From: CAZIOH01 sp964540815
GTDB taxonomy: Bacteria; Myxococcota_A; Polyangia; Fen-1088
Direction of reading: 5' to 3'
Length of the DNA: 64,000 nt
NCBI GenBank assembly: GCA_964540815.1
Contig: CAZIOH010000015.1
Coordinates: forward strand, 1-64,000
Shown: piece by piece, positions 54,970 through 64,000 of the stretch
How positions within the stretch are numbered: the first letter of the stretch is position 1
Layout of the letters: each line of letters starts with the position of its first letter
The notes under the pieces: model-generated
Database searches by the model: none
Told to the model about the DNA's origin: nothing
Seen by the model: the letters and a program-made list of their open reading frames with translations, nothing else
Translations under genes and position numbers: made by a program

Positions 54970-55281
54970 TCAGCCCCGGGGCGCGGTCGCGGTGTCACGG
55001 GCGGCGCGCGCTTCCAGGGTGGCCACGGTGTCCTCGAGGTTCTGGATGGTCGAGCGCAACGATGCCACCTCCTCCTGGGTCGCGATCCCGAAGACGCCGG
55101 CCGCCATCTTGGTGGCCTTCGAGAGCTCGTTGCGGATGCTGCCGGTCATGTTGAGGGCCTTCATCGCGGCGTTCATGAGTCGCGGATCACTGACCATCTT
55201 GGTCAGCCTCGGGTCGCTCACGATCCGCATCGCGCGACCGACCATCACATCCTTGAGAGAGCCAAACATCGACATCGGCAT
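54970..55281 (-). CDS. Small helical protein with C-terminal coiled coil
   Basis: 103-residue protein of unrecognised family: SLKDVMVGRAMRIVSDPRLTKMVSDPRLMNAAMKALN, then a heptad-like segment (EVASLRSTIQNLEDTVATLEARA). The duplicated VSDPRL unit spaced 10 residues apart is a visible internal repeat. ATG 55281 is preferred because GAGGG lies 6 bases upstream; ATG 55293 and others nearby are possible. It sits between the kinase and the M23 peptidase, all on the minus strand. Could be a phasin-like or polymer-associated protein. Confidence 0.65.
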   Translation of the reverse strand: MPMSMFGSLKDVMVGRAMRIVSDPRLTKMVSDPRLMNAAMKALNMTGSIRNELSKATKMAAGVFGIATQEEVASLRSTIQNLEDTVATLEARAARDTATAPRG

Positions 55282-55314
55282 GCGAACCCTCATGCCACGG
55301 GCGACGTGCGGACG

Positions 55315-56871
55315 TCAACGCACGGCCGCGGTCTCGAGCCCGACCTGCTGGGCCTGCATGCGGGCCAGGCGCGTTCGCTTGGCGCGGATGGCGTAACGGT
55401 AGGTCTGGGTGGCCTTGGGCGGGATGATGAGGTCGCCGAGATAGCGCACCGGGTTCACGTGGCGGTCGTCCACCCGCAGCTCGAAGTGCAGGTGGGGCGG
55501 CGAGACCTGCACGCCCGTGCGGCCGACCCGCCCCAGGATCTGGCCCGCGCGCAGGACGTCGCCCTCGTTGACCACGTACGAGTCGAGATGCATGTAGCAG
55601 GACACCACGTGGCGCTGGGGCGCGTGCTCGACGCACACGTAGATCCCGCCCGCACCGAGCCGCTTCCAGCGATAGCGGGCCGCAGCCGTCGGGGTCAAGG
55701 AACGCCGGGGCGCCGACGCCAGGTTGACGCCCGCGAAGATCACCGTCCCGTCGGCGACCGAGCGCACCGGCTCGCCGATGGCGGCGCCGAGGTCGATGCC
55801 CTGGTGCTGGCGCTTGCCACCGGCCCGATCTTCGCCGGGCCCGCTGCTCGCCACCCGCGGGGTCCCCTCGAGGGGGCAGAGAAGCGGCAGGCCGAGCGAG
55901 GTCACGACCACCGGCTCTGGCCGGGACGCATAGTCGGCGAGCAGTCGACGGCGGGCGGTGAGCACCTGGTCCTCGCCGCCGCTTCCGCGCACCACGTCGC
56001 CCCAGATGAAGTGGGCCGCGCCCCCGCGATGGGGCACCCCGTGAAACTCGGCGTCGAGCGCCTCGTGGCTGTCCTGCCACATCTTGAGCAGGCCGGCGCC
56101 GAGTCGGAGGTTCGTGGCCGGGTCGAGCAGGGCGGGCTTGCGCCACCACTCGCGCGGTCCCGGAGGCGGCGGAGCGCCGGGGCTCTGGTACAGGCCCGGG
56201 TGAATCCCGAGCAAGCCATATCCCCACCTGGTCTCCAGCCGTTCGCGGCAGCGGCTCTGCTCCAGCATCAGCCCGGCCAGCATGAAGGCATCCACCCCCG
56301 CCTCGCGCGCGGCGGACAGCACCAGGTCACCGAGCACCGAGGGGGAAGCCCCGGTGGCGCGATCGAGGACCAGCGGAGCGCCGCCACCCGGCGCCAGCGG
56401 AGGAGCCGGGGCGACCACCTCGGGAAGGACGGGACCGCCGGCAGCGGTGTATCCGAGGGAGAGGGGCCCGTCGGTCGAGGCCGCCTCGCCGCGCGTGGAC
56501 CGGATCCGCAGGTCGATCGCGCCCGGGCCGGTCTCGACGTCGGTGTCCGCGTCCGCGTCCACGTCCACCTCCACGTCGGTGGTTGGCGTCGGTGGCGCGA
56601 CGTGGGCCGGGGCACGGTCGAGGACCAGCTTGTCCTTGCCACACAGGTGCTCGACGGCCGCCCCGAAGCGCAGGGGATCGATCACCGGCGGCGCGATCGG
56701 CTCGGCGGGCCAGCGTGCGATGTCCGCCAGCTGGTGGGCCGCGGGCGGAGTCACCGGCAGGTGGCGGGCCGGCCAGGGATGCGCAGCCGCCGCGAAGGAT
56801 CCAGGCCAGATCAGCCACATCGCGGCGGTCGCGGTCAGCTTCGCGAGCCGGGATATCTCTCCGTTTGCCAA
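55315..56871 (-). CDS. Secreted M23-family (LytM) peptidoglycan endopeptidase
   Basis: 518-residue exported zinc endopeptidase. An N-terminal signal (RLAKLTATAAMWLIWPGSFAAAA) precedes a long linker with Val/Asp and Asp/Ala repeats (DVEVDVDADADTDVETG), a middle region containing a lysozyme-like helical part (FMLAGLMLEQSRCRERLETRWGYGLLGIHPGLY, about 200-300) and the M23 domain with HQGIDLGAAIGEPVRSVADGTV, YMHLD and HLHFELRVD. The HxxxD and HxH zinc motifs are complete, so it should be active. TTG 56871 gives a positively charged signal N-region; ATG 56820 is the alternative. Divergent from the HD gene by 126 bp. Confidence 0.85.
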   Translation of the reverse strand: MANGEISRLAKLTATAAMWLIWPGSFAAAAHPWPARHLPVTPPAAHQLADIARWPAEPIAPPVIDPLRFGAAVEHLCGKDKLVLDRAPAHVAPPTPTTDVEVDVDADADTDVETGPGAIDLRIRSTRGEAASTDGPLSLGYTAAGGPVLPEVVAPAPPLAPGGGAPLVLDRATGASPSVLGDLVLSAAREAGVDAFMLAGLMLEQSRCRERLETRWGYGLLGIHPGLYQSPGAPPPPGPREWWRKPALLDPATNLRLGAGLLKMWQDSHEALDAEFHGVPHRGGAAHFIWGDVVRGSGGEDQVLTARRRLLADYASRPEPVVVTSLGLPLLCPLEGTPRVASSGPGEDRAGGKRQHQGIDLGAAIGEPVRSVADGTVIFAGVNLASAPRRSLTPTAAARYRWKRLGAGGIYVCVEHAPQRHVVSCYMHLDSYVVNEGDVLRAGQILGRVGRTGVQVSPPHLHFELRVDDRHVNPVRYLGDLIIPPKATQTYRYAIRAKRTRLARMQAQQVGLETAAVR

Positions 56872-56997
56872 CCCCCTGTTTATCCCACGAAGGCCAGGGG
56901 AGCGCACGGGGGGGCGCGGCGCGATCCGGTCGGATCTGACGCGCGGGTCCCTACCCACGTGGGGGCACGGATATCGGCTAATCTCTGACACGCGCCG

Positions 56998-58405
56998 ATG
57001 AATCCTCACAACCCCAACCTCCCGGCGGTGCTCGCGGGCCCACCGACGCGCCCGCGCGTCTTCCGGGATCCGGTGCACGGCGACATCACCTTCCCCCGGG
57101 GTCCATTTCAGCGCCTGCTCGAATCGCTGATCGATACCGAGCTGTTTCAGCGGCTGCGGGGCATCCGACAGACCGCGGTCATGAATCTGGTCTTTCACGG
57201 GGCGGAGCACTCGCGCTTCGCACACTCCATGGGTGCGGCGCACGTGGCCGGCATGATGGTGGACGCCGCCGCCGCCAACAGCGGTCTTCCCGTCAGTCCC
57301 GCCGATCGCGAGGAGATTGTTCTTGCGGCTTTGCTCCACGACGTGGGCCACGGGCCCTTCTCCCATTCGATGGAGGAGATCATCGGACCGGGCTTCAAGC
57401 ACGAGCGGATGTCGGTGCGGATCCTCGAGGCGCCCGAGTCCGAGATCCAGCGCCTGCTCGCGGCCTATCGCCCGGAGCTGCCCCGCCGCCTGTCCGCCTT
57501 CATCGACCACGCGTCGAGCCGGTCGTGGCGCCACGACATCGTGTCGAGCCAGCTCGACGCCGATCGGCTGGACTACCTGGCGCGCGATGGCCTGATGGCC
57601 GGGATGGCCTCCCATGCCTTCGATCTGCGCCGCCTGGTCCGCTCGCTCGTGGTCATCGACGATCACCTGGTGGTGGACGCCCGGGCGCAGGACAACGTGG
57701 AGGCCTTCCTGCTGGCGCTCGACCAGATGTACGGGACGGCCTATTACCACAAGACGGTGCGGGCCGCGTCGCTCCTGCTCGAGGCCATCACCCGGCGCGC
57801 CCTGCGCCTCGCCCGCGAGTCGAGCGCGCGCGCGGCGGCGTTGTTCCCGCCGCGCCCGGGCCGCCGGGCCGCCGCCGAGGGGCCGGATCCGTTTCACGCC
57901 TTGCTCGAGCTGGGAGATCGAGTGTCCCTCGACGATTACGTGCGCCTCGACGAGGCCTATGTGATGTCGCTGATGGCGGAGTGGCGGGATGCGGACGATC
58001 CGGCCCTGGCGGAGCTGGTGACTTGCTTCAAGACCCGCCGCTTTCCCAAGATGGTGCGCCTGCCCCTCGAAAACCGGTCCATGTCGCGCGCCGATTGGCA
58101 GGCGGCGGCCGGGGTCGCCCACCGGATCTTCGCCCGCCGGTTCCCCGACCGCGATTCGCAGGACTACGTCCACTTCGACGAGCCCGGGCGGCTGTCGTAC
58201 AAGCTCTACTCCGCGGCCGGGACCGCCAAGCCCATCCGGATCACCACCGCCAGCGGCGGCTCGCGACCCATCGAGTCCGATCCGCGGAGCATCGCCAACA
58301 ACCTCTCCTTGCGGCTCTACTTCCCTCGGCTCTTCGTGCCCGAGGCGATCCGCCAAGAGGTCGAGCAGTCGCTGGGGGGGCCGGCCCCCCCCAGCTCGGC
58401 CTCCG

Positions 58406-58416
<11 letters not shown>
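56998..58416 (+). CDS. HD-domain phosphohydrolase, SAMHD1/dNTPase-like
   Basis: 472-residue metal-dependent hydrolase. The opening VFRDPVHGDITFPRG and RLRGIRQTAVMNLVFHGAEHSRFAHSMG match dNTP triphosphohydrolase-related HD proteins. The HD motif LLHDVGHGPFSHSMEEI and the later Asp in SSQLDADRLDYLARDG complete the H..HD..D set. Substrate (dNTPs or other phosphoesters) is inferred only. Convergent with the glutamine synthetase gene, overlapping by 11 bp. Confidence 0.88.
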
Positions 58417-60586
<2,170 letters not shown>

Positions 60587-60820
60587 GGTTCCTTCTTTCC
60601 TGTTGATCGCACCGATTGTCGAAACGTGTTTCTGGGTTTTTAGCTCCGATCCGCTTACGAGCGGGAGTGCTTTTTTCCTCGGGCGGTGCATTTTGTGCGT
60701 TTGAAAGGCCCAATGTTTCCTGCACTTTTCGGCGAGCTTTCCGCGGCGAAAAATCGCGACCCGGATGCCGGTCGTCGGCGGTCCACGTGGCGTGGATCGA
60801 CGATGCGTCGTCACACCGCG

Positions 60821-60868
60821 TGTCAGACTCCTGTCAGACTTCCTGTCAGACTTCGGCTCAGACTTCGG
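60821..60868. repeat. Four short direct repeats TGTCAGACTTC
   Basis: TGTCAGACTCC, TGTCAGACTTCC, TGTCAGACTTCGG and CTCAGACTTCGG follow each other directly, overlapping the last codons of the kinase-like gene and the start of the gap before glnN. Units are 11-13 bp. Confidence 0.75.
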
Positions 60869-61661
60869 CCTGGGTCTCGATGGCGCGGCGAAAGCGGTCG
60901 GGCGAACGAAAGAGCCGGTCCATCTGCTCCCAGGCCAGCGTTCCAAGTGGGCTCGACTGGCGGCCGAGCGCACACTGCAGGTAGACCGCTTCGCGCAGCA
61001 ACGGCTCGAGATCGAGCCGGCAGCGCTCCAGCCACTCCTTGGGCGTCAGCGCCTCCCGCCGCCGCGCCGATTCGAAGTCGATGAGCAAGGGCTCGAGCGG
61101 AGACGGACAGACGATGCAGTTGTGCAGCTCCGCGTCCCCGTGCGCCAGCCCTCCGCGATGCAGGGTATTCAGCTGCGCGAAGGTCTCCTCCGCCAGGCGC
61201 CAAAGCCCCGCGGCCGGCGCGAGCGCCAGCTTCTGTGCCTTCGGGATGTTGGTCTCGGGCGGCTCGGCGTCGAAGGGGCTGAGGCGGGCGTAGGGCTGAC
61301 CCGGGATCAGGCAAGCGCGAAAGTTGTCCGCTCCGTGGCCGATGGGCGGCGGGATCGACGTGAGCTGGGAGGCGAGCAGCTGGTGCTCGTACTCCTCGGC
61401 GGGATCGCCGTGCATGCGTCCCGGGAAGTAGGTCTTGCGGAAGTGCAGCGGATAGGTGACCGCCGCCGGAAAAGCCCGCCGGGTCTGGATCCCGGCGATC
61501 ACCAGCTCCGCGGTCATCAGGGGAAGGCCGTTGGCCTCCCGCCTGGCCACGGTCCGCACCACGAAGTCCTGCCACGCCGGCTTCTCGATGACCGAGCAGA
61601 GCTCGGTGGCGAGCAGCACCGTGTGCCGGGGCGAGACGGCGATGGCGCGCTGATCATCCAT
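60858..61661 (-). CDS. Protein-kinase-fold (APH/RIO-type) protein
   Basis: 267 residues. The C-terminal half contains LHRGGLAHGDAELHNCIVCPSPLEPLLIDFESARR, a catalytic loop HGDAELHN and metal-binding DFE of the small-molecule/lipopolysaccharide kinase class. The N-terminal half carries a Lys-containing strand (FRKTYFPGRMHGDPAEEYEHQLLASQL), plausibly the ATP-binding Lys and Glu. Substrate unknown. GGAGAGG precedes ATG 61661. The gene lies 271 bp upstream of glnN on the same strand and may be co-transcribed with it. Confidence 0.65.
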   Translation of the reverse strand: MDDQRAIAVSPRHTVLLATELCSVIEKPAWQDFVVRTVARREANGLPLMTAELVIAGIQTRRAFPAAVTYPLHFRKTYFPGRMHGDPAEEYEHQLLASQLTSIPPPIGHGADNFRACLIPGQPYARLSPFDAEPPETNIPKAQKLALAPAAGLWRLAEETFAQLNTLHRGGLAHGDAELHNCIVCPSPLEPLLIDFESARRREALTPKEWLERCRLDLEPLLREAVYLQCALGRQSSPLGTLAWEQMDRLFRSPDRFRRAIETQAEV

Positions 61662-61725
61662 GGCCCCCTCTCCATACGACGCGCACCCGCGCCGCACAAC
61701 GCCGACCGGACGCCTGGCCGAATCC

Positions 61726-61750
61726 GTGATCGTGGCCGTGAACGTGAACG
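61726..61750 (+). repeat. Hexamer-periodic GTGNNC repeat tract
   Basis: GTGATC GTGGCC GTGAAC GTGAAC G, in the 178-bp gap upstream of the kinase-like gene. It shares GTGATCGTGGCCGTGA with the tract at 6710-6786. Confidence 0.65.
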
Positions 61751-61839
61751 CCCCCGCGATCGTGATCGGCCCGGGGAGACCCTCGAGTCCCACGACCGGA
61801 CGGTACGAGGACGAGGACGGGTCTTGGGATTCAGTCCCG

Positions 61840-63024
61840 TCAGTGGGCGCCGGCAGCCAACGCGGGGCAGGCGATCTGGTCGGGGCCGAGGGCCACGTCG
61901 TCGAGCCACAGGTCGACGCCGGTGGTGGTCGCCTGGTAGTTGACCCAGCCGAGGTGGACCGCGGTGAACATGGGCGCCGCCCACACCGAGTTGGTGCCGT
62001 CGACGCAGCCCTGGCTGGTGCTCATGACCTGCGCCTGCAACTTTCCGTCGACGTAGAACTGGATGGCGTTCTTGGTCCCGTCGTAGAGCCACTGCCAGCA
62101 GGACCACTTGTTCTGCGGCAACATCGGCATGATGTGGTCGTAGCAGTCGTGGGGCTCGTAATTGAGCAGGATGCCGCCCATGCCGCCTATCCGGTACTGA
62201 CCGGTCCCGGTGCCGTCGCCCTGCACGTTGTCGTAGTGCACGCTGCTGGCGGGCAAGGCCCCCATGTAGACCATCATGCGGCCCCAGAACAGGTTGGGGT
62301 TGGCCGGGAACAAGGGCGCGCCCATCCGGTTGATCTGGGCCTTCTTGTTGGCGCCCGCGTCGGCGTGAATCAGCACCGACTGCTTGCCGCTGTACACGTG
62401 GGTCCCATCGATCATCACCGAGCCGCCGGACACGGAGGTGGTCCAGGGCGCGAGGTTGGTCGGCGAGGCGTAGCTCTCGAAGTCGTCGCAGATCTTGGCG
62501 GTGCCGCAACCTCCTCCAGCGGGCCCAGGGGGACCAGCCGTCCCCGCGGTGCCGCCGGCCGTCGTCCCGCCGCCGCCGCCGCCGCCGCCGCCGCTTCCGC
62601 TGTTGCCCCCGCTCGTCGCCGATCCACCCGCCGAGCCGCCGGTCGAGATGGGAGCCGCCCCACCGGTGCTGGTGCCGCCGCCCGAGCCGAGCGCTCCGGT
62701 GTCGCCGCCCGTTCCGCTCGGGATGGCCCCCCCCGTTCCGGCTCCCGGTGGGTTGGTCCCCGCGCCGCCGCTGCCCGTGCCGAGCGCGCCTCCCGACCCG
62801 AGCACGCCCGACCCGCCGGAGCCGGGGCTGGCGGCGCCGCCGCCCGAGCCCCCGGGCGGGTTCTCGCCACCGTTCGAGCTGGAATCGGCGACGCACGCTC
62901 CGAAGAGCCAGGCGGCCCCGAGCAGCAGCAGCGCCCCGGCACTGGTCCCATGGCGCCGCTCCCGCTTCGAGGCGAGGGAAGGCGCGTGTTTCATGGGGTG
63001 GGTGGGTCGGAACGGGTGGGCCAT
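61840..63024 (-). CDS. Secreted lipoprotein with Gly/Ser-rich linker and lectin-like domain
   Basis: 394 residues. The N-terminus is a lipoprotein signal (LLLLGAAWLFGAC, Cys about 44) followed by about 130 residues that are mainly Gly, Ser, Thr and Ala with tandem GSGG/GTGG units, then a C-terminal beta-sandwich-like domain (about 175-394: CDDFESYASPTNLAPWT, YSGKQSVLIHADAG, WQWLYDGTKNAIQFYVDGKLQAQV, GVDLWLDDVALG). That pattern resembles polysaccharide-binding or lyase-like laminin-G/concanavalin folds. ATG 63024 is used because AAGGAG lies 7 bases upstream. Function not assigned. Confidence 0.7.
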   Translation of the reverse strand: MAHPFRPTHPMKHAPSLASKRERRHGTSAGALLLLGAAWLFGACVADSSSNGGENPPGGSGGGAASPGSGGSGVLGSGGALGTGSGGAGTNPPGAGTGGAIPSGTGGDTGALGSGGGTSTGGAAPISTGGSAGGSATSGGNSGSGGGGGGGGGTTAGGTAGTAGPPGPAGGGCGTAKICDDFESYASPTNLAPWTTSVSGGSVMIDGTHVYSGKQSVLIHADAGANKKAQINRMGAPLFPANPNLFWGRMMVYMGALPASSVHYDNVQGDGTGTGQYRIGGMGGILLNYEPHDCYDHIMPMLPQNKWSCWQWLYDGTKNAIQFYVDGKLQAQVMSTSQGCVDGTNSVWAAPMFTAVHLGWVNYQATTTGVDLWLDDVALGPDQIACPALAAGAH

Positions 63025-63114
63025 GGTCATGCTCCTTGGATCACGGGTCTGGAGTTGGCTCAAGGGTGCCAAATCGACGGGCCTTCTCGACTTTCGCCGG
63101 CGAAAACCCCTCGC

Positions 63115-63618
63115 TCACGGCCTGGAACAGGGCTGCGTCATGGACTGCCCGTTGCAAACGCTGGCGCAGGGCGCTTCGATGGTGAGGGCATCGAGCTCGG
63201 TGGGCTGGCCCCACACCACCGGCCAGGTGCTGGGCGGCGTCGAACGAAAACCGGGCGCCAGCTCCAGGTCGGCGCCGTCCGCTCCGAGCGCGCTCAGCCA
63301 CATGGCGTACCGGCCGGGAGGGATGTCGAAGGGGGTGGACCCGGTCTTCCGTCCGCAGGCGAAGCGGCACTCGGCCCGGTCCCCGCACGGGTTGGTCCCG
63401 GTGCCGTCGACGCTCGACAGGTTGAGTCGCATCTCGACGATCTCGGGGTCCACGCACGAGCAGTCGGTGATGGCGCGGCCGCCGGGTGCGAAGATGGCCC
63501 AGGAGACCTCGATGGCTCCGCCGTGAATCTGCACGCACCCGGCCGGGCTCATCAGCCCGAGCGTGGTCGACCCGAGGAGAAGCGGCCAGGCCCGCGAAAG
63601 CCGTCCCAGCAGGCGCAT
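63115..63618 (-). CDS. Small predicted lipoprotein with conserved Cys pairs
   Basis: 167 residues. The signal ends LMSPAGC (lipobox-like). The mature part has eight or more Cys, including DCSC and NPCGDRAECRFACG, and no recognised domain. ATG 63618 is the first start giving a proper signal. It lies 91 bp upstream of the lectin-like lipoprotein on the same strand and may be in one transcription unit with it. Confidence 0.6.
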   Translation of the reverse strand: MRLLGRLSRAWPLLLGSTTLGLMSPAGCVQIHGGAIEVSWAIFAPGGRAITDCSCVDPEIVEMRLNLSSVDGTGTNPCGDRAECRFACGRKTGSTPFDIPPGRYAMWLSALGADGADLELAPGFRSTPPSTWPVVWGQPTELDALTIEAPCASVCNGQSMTQPCSRP

Positions 63619-63680
63619 TCGAGTCGACGACGCTAGCAGCGAGGGCCTCGGCCCGCAACGCACCATTCCACTCAGTCACA

Positions 63681-64000
63681 TCACGTCACGGCAGGGGAGG
63701 GCGGCGCCGCAGGCAGCGCCCGCCGCAGGCAGCGCTCGATGAACGCGCGGATCTCCGTGAGCAGGCGCTCGTCCGAGGCGGTCTGGGCGGTGGCCTTGGC
63801 GGCCGAACGCCCGAGCTCGAGCGAGTGGTTGCCTCCAGGGATCTCGACGATGTCGTGCGGAGCCGTCATGCGCGCGCTCACCGCCCGCAGCGCCGCGATC
63901 GGGCACAGCGGATCTCGGGTCCCTTGCAGAAAGAGAGCCGGAACCCGCAGCGCGAGCAGCACCTCGTCGCGGACCTTCCCGGTTCCCCCCGCCACCAGCG
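63681..64000 (-). CDS. Alpha/beta hydrolase, C-terminal part (5' end outside window)
   Basis: Frame open to the window edge. It contains VPALFLQGTRDPLCPIAAL, with the Asp of GTRDP as the likely catalytic acid, and IPGGNHSLE with the catalytic His. The arrangement is that of dienelactone-hydrolase or KANL3/Tex30-like hydrolases. The nucleophile elbow would be beyond position 64000. Stop at 63681 (minus strand). Confidence 0.75.
   Translation of the reverse strand, partial: LVAGGTGKVRDEVLLALRVPALFLQGTRDPLCPIAALRAVSARMTAPHDIVEIPGGNHSLELGRSAAKATAQTASDERLLTEIRAFIERCLRRALPAAPPSPAVT

Overview
The window is very GC-rich by eye, gene-dense, and entirely bacterial chromosome. It carries the ancestral replication-origin neighbourhood: dnaA-dnaN-recF-gyrB on the minus strand and, divergent from it, rpmH-rnpA-yidD-yidC on the plus strand. 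A CdnL/CarD regulator, myxobacterial-type parS palindromes, a Cys-type CcmE, Gly/Ser-rich lipoproteins, many TPR/PATAN/receiver proteins and frequent GTG starts point to a Myxococcota-like (probably Polyangia-type) Gram-negative organism. The lineage is an inference; no rRNA is present.

Layout. 1-0.5 kb: end of a cytochrome c maturation gene (ccmE) followed by palindromic repeats and an orphan IS21-type transposase relic. 1.8-5.6 kb: a POT peptide transporter translationally coupled to ddl, preceded by a lipoprotein gene. 5.7-12.2 kb: OmpA-like protein, acyl-CoA dehydrogenase, patatin phospholipase, SspB adaptor and an alpha-toroid protein. 12.2-18.0 kb: an operon of an M48 peptidase and two different bacterial dynamin-like GTPases, the second fused to TPR-like repeats; this is the strongest candidate for an undescribed system. 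18.1-24.5 kb: tadA, then mutM, rsmA, tsaD and a large receiver-PATAN-TM-TPR protein. 24.7-28.6 kb: rsmG, two perfect parS sites with no parAB beside them, bioF-bioD, and a displaced khpB/jag. 28.8-31.1 kb: pepA and carD with a strong terminator. 31.1-41.6 kb: the origin region. Degenerate DnaA boxes lie on both sides of dnaA, and about 930 bp upstream of dnaA are non-coding (putative oriC).

41.7-48.6 kb: trmB, uvrB, thiE, a pal/cpoB pair (the Pal carries a large Cys-rich insert), a DedA protein and a predicted outer-membrane protein. 48.6-56.9 kb: a hybrid histidine kinase followed by a giant GYF/TPR protein, a small helical protein and a secreted M23 endopeptidase. 57.0-64.0 kb: an HD phosphohydrolase, type III glutamine synthetase, a kinase-fold protein, two exported lipoproteins and the end of an alpha/beta hydrolase.

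Two genome-scale repeat themes recur: a palindromic element present as two related copies in opposite orientation (562-614 and 6576-6612), and hexamer-periodic repeats (GTGATC/GTGGCC/GTGAAC type), found in intergenic gaps and possibly also, as Ala/Thr/Val/Asp linkers, inside several genes. No tRNA, rRNA or CRISPR array was recognised.
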